Shown here: positions 46,899-56,104 of the stretch, piece by piece
How positions within the stretch are numbered: position 1 is the stretch's first letter
Layout: each line of letters begins with the position of its first letter
Source: Microbulbifer salipaludis
Lineage (GTDB): Bacteria; Pseudomonadota; Gammaproteobacteria; Pseudomonadales; Cellvibrionaceae
DNA: 64,000 nucleotides
Assembly: GCF_017303155.1 (NCBI RefSeq)
Contig: NZ_JAEKJR010000002.1
Location: 1 to 64,000 of the forward strand
Direction: 5' to 3'
Notes under the pieces: generated by a model
What the model was told of the DNA's origin: nothing
Databases searched by the model: none
Seen by the model: the letters and a program-made list of their open reading frames with translations, nothing else
Position numbers and translations under genes: made by a program

Positions 46899-47993
46899 AT
46901 GATTTCTTTCCTTTTTTATTCTCTTGTTTCTACAGGTGCGGCGCCGTCGGTGTTGCCTGCAGAGCTTGATTACTTCGACCCTGCCCAACGATCGCATGCG
47001 CTCGGTCCTTTGATTGAGAGCCTGGGAGAGGGCAGTGATTTTCAGGAGCTTCACAGCTTTCTGGTATATCGGCATGGCAAGGTCGTAGCGGAACAATATT
47101 ATTCGGGCAATGCGGATTACATCGATTTTCCCGGCGGGTTAGAGCGTATCGCGATAGCGGATCGCAAGCAGTGGTCGGCTTCAGATCCGCACTATGTCGC
47201 ATCGGTAAACAAAAGTGTGACTGCACTGCTCACTGGCATATGGTTGAGCGAACAGGGAAGAACAACGAAGCAGACGCTTGCCCCTTTGTTGCCGGAATAT
47301 CAGGCCTATTTTTCCGGTTCTAAAAAATCTGCATTGTCGGTGCACCATATTCTATCGATGCAGACCGGTTTTTCATGGGATGAGTGGGATGGTGATGATT
47401 TGGTGCAATTGTGGCGATCCAACGATTTCGCCAGTTTTTTATTGAGCCAAGAAAATTCCGGACCCGGAAGAGAGTGGCGCTATAACAGCGCGGCCCTGAA
47501 CCTGCTGTTTGAGGCCATTCAAGGGACACTTCCGATACCACTGGACGAGTGGGCCACGCGCCGGCTCTATCATCCCATGGGCATTACCGACTTTGAGTGG
47601 GGCAGGCAACCCAACGGTGTTGCGGAGGCTTCGGCTCGGCTGTTTCTGCTCCCGCGGGACATGTTGAAGCTGGGTGTGCTTATTTTGCAGGAGGGGTACT
47701 GGGAAGGTAAGCAACTCGTGCCCTCACTGTGGATTCGGCAGATGTGCTCGGTTCAGGCTGAGGGGCCAGCGGGTTTTTATGGTTATGGAATTTGGTTGCG
47801 AGAAATCAATGGCATCCCCGTATGCACTGCCGAAGGCGACGGCGGGCAGTACATCCATGTCATTGCGGAAAAAGAGCTGGTTGTAGTGATGACCCAGGGA
47901 AACTATCTGCAGTGGCCACTCTATCGCGAGCAATCAGACACAATTTTGCGCAGGCTGCTGGAGGCCCTGGAAGGGCCTGCGCCTGACTCCTAG
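46899..47993 (+). CDS. Serine hydrolase of the class C beta-lactamase fold
   Basis: This 364-aa protein has a short hydrophobic N-terminus (MISFLFYSLVSTGAAP) that may act as a signal peptide. It carries the active-site SxxK as SVNK in YVASVNKSVTALLTG and the second motif YxN as YNS in WRYNSAALNLLFEA; a KTG-like third element is not clear (GDGG in CTAEGDGGQYIHV lies at that place). The family includes esterases, D-aminopeptidases and transpeptidase-like enzymes as well as lactamases. It lies between two glucanase genes on the same strand, so an esterase acting on decorated glucan is possible but unproven. The GC content is lower than in its neighbours. Confidence 0.78.
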   Translation: MISFLFYSLVSTGAAPSVLPAELDYFDPAQRSHALGPLIESLGEGSDFQELHSFLVYRHGKVVAEQYYSGNADYIDFPGGLERIAIADRKQWSASDPHYVASVNKSVTALLTGIWLSEQGRTTKQTLAPLLPEYQAYFSGSKKSALSVHHILSMQTGFSWDEWDGDDLVQLWRSNDFASFLLSQENSGPGREWRYNSAALNLLFEAIQGTLPIPLDEWATRRLYHPMGITDFEWGRQPNGVAEASARLFLLPRDMLKLGVLILQEGYWEGKQLVPSLWIRQMCSVQAEGPAGFYGYGIWLREINGIPVCTAEGDGGQYIHVIAEKELVVVMTQGNYLQWPLYREQSDTILRRLLEALEGPAPDS

Positions 47994-48002
47994 AAAATGT
48001 AT

Positions 48003-48026
48003 GCCCTGATCGCAATTTTTCAGGGC
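48003..48026 (+). promoter_or_regulatory. Hairpin covering the GH81 ribosome site
   Basis: GCCCTGA (48003-48009) pairs with TCAGGGC (48020-48026). The second arm contains the AGGG ribosome site for the ATG at 48034, so folding would hide it. Confidence 0.45.
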
Positions 48027-48033
48027 AAAAATA

Positions 48034-51000
48034 ATGGATAAGCGAAAAATGGAAATCTACTCAAATTCGATAGCTTTGCTCAGGCAAAGTTGGAACGTCA
48101 TCTTTAGCGTCGTTTCGCTATGTTTTTTAAGCATAAGTACACACCTCTCAGCCCAGGACTGGGAAATCGAACAGGTCGGTGCCGGCTCTATCAGCCATGA
48201 AAGGGTGGGGTCGCAGTTTTTCAACTGGGTCGAAGGAGATCGGGCAGACCGCAGCCCACCCACACAAGTTTATCTCACAGACAATTTTTCCGGCCCGATC
48301 CCCAGTAACGACTGGGCCAGTTCGCTGATTGTCGATCGCTACTCCAAGGCGCTGCACGCACATCCGTTAGCCTACCGAGCAACCGCCGATGGGTTTGAAG
48401 TTTCAATGCCGCCGGTGACCATAGGCCCAGTAGATACCATGGGGGAAACCTCGGTGCGACGTACCCATGGTGAACATGTAGACCTGTTGATCCAGGGTAA
48501 TAATTTCCAACCACAGGATGCGCGTGTCGATCGCGTTACGGATTGGACCTACGATATCGTAATGGCCACAGACAGCAGGGCGATGGCGGTGACGATCGGG
48601 CATGGCCTGCCCTATGCCTATTTCAGTTTCACAAACACGCAGCCCGTGATCGAACTACTACGAGGCACCCAGCGCGAACTTATGCTGGATGAAGGTAACG
48701 CATTGAAGTTGCGTCTGCTGGACCCGGTAGATAATCAATTCAATTATTACGGTGTATTTCTTCCGGACGGTGCCACGTATACCTGGAATGGTTCCAGCCT
48801 GCAGTTGAGCCTGCCAGCCGGACGAAGCTACCTGACCGTTGCCGGGTTGCCCGACGACAGTGCAGCAACCTGGGCGCTGTTTAAAAGCCGCGCATATAAC
48901 GTGGTTACCGATACCCAAGTGAGCTGGGTGTATGACGAAAGTGACGGCCGCTTGCGGACCACCTACTCGGTAACGACGCAAAATCAGGCAGAAAGTACCG
49001 CGGCCGGTACCGTCTTCGCCCTGTTGCCGCACCAGTGGCGCCATGCCAGTGAACATTACGCGGCACCGGAGTTTGACAGTATTCGTGGGCAGATGAAGCT
49101 GGTGGCGGCGAGCGAGTTCAGTACGAGCATGCCTTATCACGGCATCCTGCCGGAATTGCCGCGACTTGCTACCAGCGAAGGGATAGATACACTCACGGGT
49201 CACCTGACGGATTACTACGGCTACGGATATGGCTTAACCCCCAAGTTTATCCAGCCGGGTGTGGATGGGGCCAATACCGGCTATGACACCTACTGGATGG
49301 GTAAAAACCTGAACCGCCTCTCTGGTCTGGTGGCGATTTCCGACCAGCTTGATGACGCAAATCCGGAGCTTGCGGAAATTACCGGTACCATGTTCGATGC
49401 GTTAAAAGGACAGCTCGAATACTGGTTTAATGCTGGCAAGCCAAACCCGGATAACTACTTTTACTACAACGCCCAGTGGGGCACCTTGATCGGCTACCCA
49501 TCCAGTTACGACACCGATACGGACCTGAACGATCACCACTTCCACTACGGCTATTGGATCAACGCTGCCGCACAAATTGCGTTGCGCGAACCCGGCTGGG
49601 CGGCAACCGAAAACTGGGGCGGCATGGTCTATGAGTTAATTGGTGATATTGCCAACACAGACCGCAACAGTAGCCGCTATCCATTTCTGCGCAATTTCGA
49701 TCCCTACGAGGGGCACTCCTGGGCGTCCGGAGTCGTACCGTATGTGGAAGATGGCTTTTATCCGGAAGGTAACAACAATGAGGCGTCTTCAGAGGCCATC
49801 AATGCCTGGGCCGGCCTGATCCTGTGGGGGGAGGCGGTCGGTGATCGCACCGTGCGCGATCTCGGTATTTACCTGTATGTCCACGAAGTAGAGGCGGCGA
49901 ACACCTACTGGTTCAACCTGTATGGTGATATCGGTCATCCAGACTACCCCAATGAAGAGGTGTCACGCTTGTGGGGCGGTGGCTACGACCACTCTACCTG
50001 GTGGACCGAGGATCCGATTCAGACGCACGGCATCAATATGCTGCCGATCACCGGCGCATCCATGTATCTGGGGCGCGACCGGGAGTTTGTACAGCGCAAC
50101 TACGATGCTATCTGGGCAGAGTACGCGCGCTGGGATGGTGACAACGGGATTTTTGACAAGACGCTGGTGCGAGACCGTTGGCAAGATATCACCAGTAAGT
50201 ACATCGCGTTTGTGAATCCGCAGTTTGCGCTGGATACCTGGAAATCCATAAACGTGGATGAGGATCCGATCAATGGCGTCGATCCCGCTTTGGGTATCGA
50301 ATTTGGCGAGTCCCGCGCGCACACCTACCAACACATAAAAATGCTGGATGACTATGGCCTGCCAGACTTTTCCGTCAGGCCGGTGGAACATGTGCTTGGT
50401 TTTGTATTGAATAAAAATGGCACTCGAACTTATGTCGCCTATAACGCGAGCGATACACCGCGCACCCTGAAATTCAGTGACGGTATGGGGCTTGTCGAAG
50501 TGCCGCCACGCGCTCTTGGTCAGGGTCCGGGTAGTCCTGTGGATATAACGCCACCCGCCGACAGCGATGCAGATGGCGTGCGCGACCGTGACGACCTGTG
50601 CCCGATGACTGCTGCCGGCACCCCGGTAAATGTCGCTGGCTGCCCGGACACCGACGGTGATGGGGTATTCGATAATCTTGACCTCTGCCCCCTCACGCCC
50701 GCGGAAAGTCCGGTGAATACGCAAGGGTGCCCGGACAGTGACGGTGATGGCGTAGCGGATAATAACGATTTGTGTGGTGCGACACCGGAAGGGCAAATAG
50801 TGGATGTGGAGGGTTGTGCAATTCTCGACGACGATGGTGATGGGATACCCGATGCAGTCGATCTCTGCCCGGGTTCTGATCCTGGTATTGAGGTTGACGC
50901 CACCGGTTGTGAAATTACCTACCCGGAACCCGAGGTAGATAGCGATAGCGATGGTGTACCCGACAGCCAGGACCTGTGCCCGGGCACCGCGAGTGGTGCC

Positions 51001-51681
51001 AGCGTGGATGCCACCGGCTGCGTTGTTGAGCCAGTGCTGTGGGGGCTGGCAGAAGCAGGCGAGGGGCAGGGCATACTGTTTCTTAATACAACCGGTTGGG
51101 CCGACGCCCATTACCGCATCAATGCCGGTGCGCAGCTGAATGTTCGTATGCAGCAGACTGGTATTCGTAACGAGTGGGTATTGGAGGGGCTTTCCGAGGG
51201 TGACCAGGTGTCCGTGTTCTTTACCTATCTTGATGGCGAATGCGCGTGCGTCGTTGATAGCGAGCCGGTCACGTTCACCTATGCGGCGGTCTCCCCCGGT
51301 CCTGACGATCCCGTTGATCCGCGGCCCGACAGTGACGCCGATGGCGTTGCTGATGACAATGATCAGTGCCCCGGCACCGTTGCCGGCACCGAGGTGGACA
51401 GCAGCGGTTGCCCTCTGGCAAACGAGGCGCCCTATGGCGCCAACATACTTGGCGGTGGCGTAATGGAGCTGTTTGCTGAGAACACGGCCTGGGCCGACGC
51501 TCATTATCGGGTGAATGGCGGGCAACAGCTAAACGTGCGTATGACGCAGAGCGGGGAGCGCAGCCACTATGCGATCAATGGGCTGGCAAGCGGCGACACG
51601 GTCGATTTTTACTTGACCTATTGGGACCCTGGCTGTGCCTGTGCCGTTGATTCACCCTGGCAGGGGGCCACGTATCCATAA
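48034..51681 (+). CDS. GH81 endo-beta-1,3-glucanase with TSP3 linkers and two CBM56 modules
   Basis: This 1215-aa protein is assigned the ATG at 48034, with AGGG upstream. The signal peptide ends near STHLSAQ. The GH81 catalytic region (about 45-830) contains NNNEASSEAINAW, where E583 and E587 align with the glutamates described for GH81 enzymes, together with DHHFHYGYW. From about 845 there are five to six Asp-rich TSP3-like calcium-binding repeats (DSDADGVRDRDDLCP type), then a CBM56-like module (about 1005-1085), another linker and a second CBM56-like module ending the protein (CACAVDSPWQGATYP). GH81 enzymes cleave laminarin and curdlan internally by inversion. The linker and CBM types are the same as in the GH16-DHOR protein. 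Confidence 0.92.
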   Translation: MDKRKMEIYSNSIALLRQSWNVIFSVVSLCFLSISTHLSAQDWEIEQVGAGSISHERVGSQFFNWVEGDRADRSPPTQVYLTDNFSGPIPSNDWASSLIVDRYSKALHAHPLAYRATADGFEVSMPPVTIGPVDTMGETSVRRTHGEHVDLLIQGNNFQPQDARVDRVTDWTYDIVMATDSRAMAVTIGHGLPYAYFSFTNTQPVIELLRGTQRELMLDEGNALKLRLLDPVDNQFNYYGVFLPDGATYTWNGSSLQLSLPAGRSYLTVAGLPDDSAATWALFKSRAYNVVTDTQVSWVYDESDGRLRTTYSVTTQNQAESTAAGTVFALLPHQWRHASEHYAAPEFDSIRGQMKLVAASEFSTSMPYHGILPELPRLATSEGIDTLTGHLTDYYGYGYGLTPKFIQPGVDGANTGYDTYWMGKNLNRLSGLVAISDQLDDANPELAEITGTMFDALKGQLEYWFNAGKPNPDNYFYYNAQWGTLIGYPSSYDTDTDLNDHHFHYGYWINAAAQIALREPGWAATENWGGMVYELIGDIANTDRNSSRYPFLRNFDPYEGHSWASGVVPYVEDGFYPEGNNNEASSEAINAWAGLILWGEAVGDRTVRDLGIYLYVHEVEAANTYWFNLYGDIGHPDYPNEEVSRLWGGGYDHSTWWTEDPIQTHGINMLPITGASMYLGRDREFVQRNYDAIWAEYARWDGDNGIFDKTLVRDRWQDITSKYIAFVNPQFALDTWKSINVDEDPINGVDPALGIEFGESRAHTYQHIKMLDDYGLPDFSVRPVEHVLGFVLNKNGTRTYVAYNASDTPRTLKFSDGMGLVEVPPRALGQGPGSPVDITPPADSDADGVRDRDDLCPMTAAGTPVNVAGCPDTDGDGVFDNLDLCPLTPAESPVNTQGCPDSDGDGVADNNDLCGATPEGQIVDVEGCAILDDDGDGIPDAVDLCPGSDPGIEVDATGCEITYPEPEVDSDSDGVPDSQDLCPGTASGASVDATGCVVEPVLWGLAEAGEGQGILFLNTTGWADAHYRINAGAQLNVRMQQTGIRNEWVLEGLSEGDQVSVFFTYLDGECACVVDSEPVTFTYAAVSPGPDDPVDPRPDSDADGVADDNDQCPGTVAGTEVDSSGCPLANEAPYGANILGGGVMELFAENTAWADAHYRVNGGQQLNVRMTQSGERSHYAINGLASGDTVDFYLTYWDPGCACAVDSPWQGATYP

Positions 51682-51808
51682 GGCGTCGGTTGTACGCGCG
51701 GTTGCCGTACGGCAAGGGCGGTGAGCGAGGCGGGTGAGTTAGGGACGTGCATTAGGGAGATGAGTGAGGGAGGTGACTGGCAATCGATCAGCTCCCTCGT
51801 CATCAGCC

Positions 51809-52975
51809 TCAGGGTGTCTGCGCCTGTGGGTTTGCTGACAGGGCCTTTTTTCGAAATTCAGTCGGCGACATGCCGACCAGACGATTGAAAAAACGATGGA
51901 AGGCCGACTTGCTGTTGAAACCGGATTCGAGCAAAACATCCAATACCGTCATGTGGCTATTCGCCGGATCGGCCAGCAGGGTTTTGGCGGTCTCGATACG
52001 GTAGCTGTTTACGTACTCAAAAAAGTTGGTGCCGAAGTGCTTGTTGATGACGGTTGAAACCTCCTTTACTGGGAGGCCAATTTTTTCAGAAAATTGCTCT
52101 ATGTTTATATTGCTTTTCAGGTAAAACCTTTCACGTTCCATCCCGTTTAGTACTTTCTCAATGGAAAGCTTCGAAGGCTCATCCTCTTCCGGGGCGGCCT
52201 TTCTACTCGCGGTCTCAGGTCTGGTAGCGAGTAAATGCTGCGCATACGTCACGTTGTAGGCAAAAAAGGCGTTGACCAGGACAAACGAAACATAAATATC
52301 AACGATGCCCATGTAATCGGCGATGTAGTCGCTGGTGAACTTTGCCACAATGTGCACGGTTGCCGTCCAAGCCCAGGCGATGCAGACACCCCATACCGGC
52401 ACCATTAACCAGTTCAGTTCCACCTCGGAGTAGTGGGAGTATTCGTTGTTTAATTCGCGGCGATAGCGGCGGACCTGGCGAAGCGCCGCCAGGGCGTAAG
52501 CGAAGGGTGTTACGGAAGCGAGATCCCACACAAATGCAATCGCACCGGCAGGCGGCATTTCCCCGGGGGCCGTGGAATGGCGTAGATCACTGCTGGAGAT
52601 ATCGAACACTGCGATGCAGGCGATCGCCAGAACCGCAGGGACAGCATGCAGTGCCATATGCGGAGACAGTGAGAAATTTTGCCGAGTCAGGGCGCATATG
52701 TAGCAATAAATTGCCGGGCCCTTGAGTAGCAGAGCGGTAAACAGCAGGTATGGAATCAGGCTTTGCTGGCCCCAGGGCGCGGACCTGAACTGGTCGCTCC
52801 AGAGCACGAGTGTGCATGCGGAAGCCAGGGCCACGATGATCAGAAACGCGGTCAGCAACCGACCGTCGTGGCGGGAGCGCGTGGGCAATGCGGACTGGAA
52901 AATAGCCAGCAGCAGGCATTCCGCGGTCGTCATTAATAGAACGACATCGTGAATATTGAACAGAAAGTAGGTCAT
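51809..52975 (-). CDS. Membrane-embedded AraC-family regulator (7TM-AraC), copy 1
   Basis: This 388-aa protein has about seven membrane helices in residues 1-245 (FLFNIHDVVLLMTTAECLLLAIF at the start, in part), a charged linker (RPETASRKAAPEEDEPSK), and then a C-terminal AraC/HTH_18 domain (about 285-380): NINIEQFSEKIGLPVKEVSTVINKHF, in part, and the signature SGFNSKSAFHRFFNRLVGMSPTEFRK. This design lets one protein sense a signal in the membrane or periplasm and bind DNA in the cytoplasm. It sits between the GH81 and GH3 genes on the opposite strand and is a close paralogue of the regulator at 56105. Likely role: inducer-sensing regulator of the glucan locus. Confidence 0.9.
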   Translation of the reverse strand: MTYFLFNIHDVVLLMTTAECLLLAIFQSALPTRSRHDGRLLTAFLIIVALASACTLVLWSDQFRSAPWGQQSLIPYLLFTALLLKGPAIYCYICALTRQNFSLSPHMALHAVPAVLAIACIAVFDISSSDLRHSTAPGEMPPAGAIAFVWDLASVTPFAYALAALRQVRRYRRELNNEYSHYSEVELNWLMVPVWGVCIAWAWTATVHIVAKFTSDYIADYMGIVDIYVSFVLVNAFFAYNVTYAQHLLATRPETASRKAAPEEDEPSKLSIEKVLNGMERERFYLKSNINIEQFSEKIGLPVKEVSTVINKHFGTNFFEYVNSYRIETAKTLLADPANSHMTVLDVLLESGFNSKSAFHRFFNRLVGMSPTEFRKKALSANPQAQTP

Positions 52976-53425
52976 AAGCGCGTCGCCGGTGAAATTTATG
53001 GTTCTTATAGGCTGGTTACTTTAGCGTGCGATTAGTCATTGTACATTCCCTGAAGCGCCGCAGGCTCGCCAATACCCCCGCGCGTGCGGTGTTTCACTCA
53101 GGTGGGTGACGCTTACAGGGCCGCCCGGAGTGTCTTTGTAACAAACTGGGTCGATCACAAACACTTTTTGGTATCGGTTGCTGGTGCTGGTGGCCAGTGT
53201 CTAGGGCCGGTGCCGGCGTGGCATTTCTCGTCCCATTTCACGGCACTGCCCGCAGTGCAAGGTGGCCCGGGTCACTTTGACGGCGGGGATGAAAGTGGGA
53301 CGAACCCCTCTGGCCGCTCCGGTAAAACAAACCCTGAGAAAAACAGGCTCGGGCACATTGTGTGTGACCGTTTGGCCGCGTTAAGTCATAGCATTAATAA
53401 AAGTTTATAGCGGGATCGGGGGTGT
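52976..53425. other. Divergent regulatory region between AraC copy 1 and GH3
   Basis: No gene is supported; a 108-codon open frame here overlaps the operator motifs and lacks protein character. Two inverted copies of the locus motif lie at 53228-53240 and 53290-53303. Confidence 0.6.
53228..53303. promoter_or_regulatory. Paired inverted operator motifs upstream of GH3
   Basis: TCGTCCCATTTCA (53228-53240) and TGAAAGTGGGACGA (53290-53303) are reverse complements of each other apart from one base, with centres about five to six helical turns apart. A weaker partner, CGGGTCACTTT (53268-53278), lies 13 bases before the second copy. GH3 starts 123 bases further on. Confidence 0.65.
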
Positions 53426-55966
53426 ATGGTGTTTAAGAAGCGAATGTTACTGGGGGTCATTTCGGCTCTGGTTGTCGGAGGTGGTCTACTCGGCTGCGCG
53501 GACCAGGCGGGGGATCAGGCAGTGGGCCAACAGGCCGAGTCGGAGCATCCCAGCTGGCCGGCACTGACTTCGGGGATTGCCAAAGATCCCGCGATTGAAT
53601 CACGCATCGACGCATTGCTGGCGCAGATGAGCGTGGAAGAGAAAGTGGGTCAGATGATCCAGGTGGAAATTCGTACGGCCACACCGGAAGAGGTCCGGGA
53701 GTACCACATTGGCTCCATTCTCAACGGTGGTGGTTCCTTCCCCGACAACAACAAGCATGCCAGTGTCGCCGACTGGGTGGCCTTGGCGGATCGTTATTAC
53801 CACGCTTCCATGGATACCAGCGACGGCGGTGTGGCGATTCCCATGATCTGGGGTACCGACGCGGTACACGGCCACAACAACGTGATCGGCGCGACCCTGT
53901 TTCCGCACAATATTGCCCTCGGGGCCACGCACAATCCTGAGCTGATGCGCAAGATTGGTGAAGTGACCGCCGCCGAGGTGTCCGCCACCGGAATCGATTG
54001 GGTGTTTGCCCCCACCCTCGCCGTGACCCGCGATGATCGCTGGGGCCGCAGTTACGAATCCTACTCCGAAGACCCCGAAGTGGTACGCGACTACGCCGGT
54101 GAACTGGTGGAAGGGCTGCAGGGCACCCCGGGCAGTGGTGACCTGCTGCGCGGCAAGTATGTGGTCAGTACGGCCAAGCACTTCCTCGCCGATGGCGGTA
54201 CCGAAAATGGTATCGACCGTGGTGATGCCATGCTCAGCGAGCAGGAGCTGATGGATATCCACGCGCAGGGTTACTTCTCTGCGATCGAGTCCGGCGTGCA
54301 GACGGTGATGGCGTCCTTCAGCAGCTGGAACGGCAAAAAAATGCACGGTCACAAGTATCTGATGACCGATGTGCTGAAGCAGCAGCTGGGCTTTGATGGA
54401 TTCATCATCGGTGACTGGGCTGGTCACCAGTTTGTGAATGGTTGTAGCAATGTGAGCTGCCCGCAGTCCATCAATGCCGGCCTGGATATGTTCATGGCGC
54501 CGGACCCCAGCTGGAAAGAGCTGTTCGCCAATACGGTTGCGCAGGCCAAAAGTGGTGAGATCTCAGCCGAGCGCCTGAACGATGCGGTGCGACGCATCCT
54601 GCGTGTGAAGCTGCGCGCTGGCCTGTTTGACGCCGGTGCGCCTTCCGAGCGCGCTTATGCCGGTGACGAATCCCTGATCGGTGCGCCGGAGCATCGCGCC
54701 ATCGCCCGCCAGGCGGTGCGCGAGTCCCTGGTGCTGCTGAAGAACAACGATGGACTGCTGCCCCTGGCGCGGAACCAGAAGGTGCTGGTGACCGGTGACG
54801 GTGCCGACAACATCGGCAAGCAGTCCGGCGGCTGGAGCGTGACCTGGCAGGGCACCGGCAACCAGAATGCCGATTTCCCCGGCGCCACCTCGGTGTACGG
54901 TGGTATCGCAGAAGCGGTGGAAAGCGCGGGCGGCAGTGTTCAGTTGTCGACAGACGGCAGCTTTGCCACAAAGCCGGATGTGGCCATCGTGGTGTTCGGA
55001 GAAGATCCTTACGCAGAAATGCAGGGCGATGTTTCCAATCTTCGCTACCAGGGCGAGCAAGACCTGGCCCTGATGCAGCGCCTGCGTGCGCAGGGTATCC
55101 CGGTGGTGGGACTGTTCATTACCGGCCGCCCGCTGTGGGTCAATCCGCAGCTCAATGCGAGTGATGCCTTTGCCGTGATCTGGCAGCCGGGTACCGAAGG
55201 CGCGGGTGTGGCGGACGTCATTTTCCGCGATGCGCAGGGTAACGTGCAGTACGACTTCACCGGCAAACTGACCTTCTCCTGGCCGGATGATGCCACCCCG
55301 GTGGTGCGCAACCGCGGTGAAAACGAAGCCCAGGCGCTGTTCCAGTACGGTTACGGCCTCAGCTACAGCGATAGCGTGCAAATGGCCGCGCTTTCCGAAG
55401 AGAGCGGACTGCAGCAGGCGGAAGGCCGCGAGTCCCTGGCGATCTTTAACGGCCGTGCGCTCGACCCCTGGCACTTTCAGGTGGTGGATGCGGCTAACCA
55501 TCAGTCGGTCATCTCCAGCAGTGTGACCAAACTGAACGGTATCAGCGTCAAATCGGTGGACCGCAATGTGCAGGAAGACAGCCGCCGTCTGCAGTGGACT
55601 GGTGAGGGCGATGCCACCGTTGGTTTCTTCGCCAACAGTCGCACCGACCTGTCCCGCTATGCGGCCAACGGTGGGGCGCTGGTATTTGATGTGAAGATCG
55701 ACCGCGCGCCCAGTGATGCGGTGAATATCGGTATCAACTGCGGTATGGACTGCGGGGCAGAGCAAGCGATTACCGAAGTCCTCAGCGGCATGACCGCCGG
55801 CGAGTGGAAAACCGTGGCGGTGGACCTGCAGTGTCTGGCGACTGACGGGGTGAAAATGGACATGGTGCTGTCGCCCTTCTATGTACGTACCGCTGGTGCG
55901 CTGGATATGACCGTACACAACATCCATGTCGCCGCCGATGCGAAGGCCGATATCCATTGCGGGTAA
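53426..55966 (+). CDS. GH3 beta-glucosidase lipoprotein
   Basis: This 846-aa exo-acting glucosidase has a lipoprotein signal with lipobox LLGC. The N-terminal TIM barrel carries IPMIWGTDAVHGHNN, KHFLADGG and the nucleophile D330 in FIIGDWAGHQFVNG. The alpha/beta sandwich with KVLVTGDGADNIGKQSGGW (in part) follows, and the last 160 residues are an ExoP-like carbohydrate-binding domain (ALDPWHFQVVDAANH to VHNIHVAADAKADIHCG). It probably releases glucose from laminarioligosaccharides in the periplasm or at the outer membrane. Upstream inverted operator motifs tie it to the locus. Confidence 0.93.
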   Translation: MVFKKRMLLGVISALVVGGGLLGCADQAGDQAVGQQAESEHPSWPALTSGIAKDPAIESRIDALLAQMSVEEKVGQMIQVEIRTATPEEVREYHIGSILNGGGSFPDNNKHASVADWVALADRYYHASMDTSDGGVAIPMIWGTDAVHGHNNVIGATLFPHNIALGATHNPELMRKIGEVTAAEVSATGIDWVFAPTLAVTRDDRWGRSYESYSEDPEVVRDYAGELVEGLQGTPGSGDLLRGKYVVSTAKHFLADGGTENGIDRGDAMLSEQELMDIHAQGYFSAIESGVQTVMASFSSWNGKKMHGHKYLMTDVLKQQLGFDGFIIGDWAGHQFVNGCSNVSCPQSINAGLDMFMAPDPSWKELFANTVAQAKSGEISAERLNDAVRRILRVKLRAGLFDAGAPSERAYAGDESLIGAPEHRAIARQAVRESLVLLKNNDGLLPLARNQKVLVTGDGADNIGKQSGGWSVTWQGTGNQNADFPGATSVYGGIAEAVESAGGSVQLSTDGSFATKPDVAIVVFGEDPYAEMQGDVSNLRYQGEQDLALMQRLRAQGIPVVGLFITGRPLWVNPQLNASDAFAVIWQPGTEGAGVADVIFRDAQGNVQYDFTGKLTFSWPDDATPVVRNRGENEAQALFQYGYGLSYSDSVQMAALSEESGLQQAEGRESLAIFNGRALDPWHFQVVDAANHQSVISSSVTKLNGISVKSVDRNVQEDSRRLQWTGEGDATVGFFANSRTDLSRYAANGGALVFDVKIDRAPSDAVNIGINCGMDCGAEQAITEVLSGMTAGEWKTVAVDLQCLATDGVKMDMVLSPFYVRTAGALDMTVHNIHVAADAKADIHCG

Positions 55967-56006
55967 TGCCGCCGACGTTGGGCGGTGAGTAATACCTGTG
56001 AGCAAC

Positions 56007-56038
56007 AAAAAAGCACCGACCCAGTCGGTGCTTTTTTT
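56007..56038. terminator. Bidirectional terminator between GH3 and AraC copy 2
   Basis: AAAAAAGCACCGAC, loop CCA, GTCGGTGCTTTTTTT is flanked by A and T tracts, so it works for both converging genes. Confidence 0.93.
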
Positions 56039-56104
56039 ATGCCGGACGGAACATCGCGGCAGTTTGCCCTGCTTGTGGGGAGCGGCGGGATGCCGCGGCA
56101 GTGT

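Noticed and set aside
53084..53410. Open frame of 108 codons upstream of GH3
   Set aside because: It overlaps the operator motifs, has no ribosome site and its composition does not look like protein.
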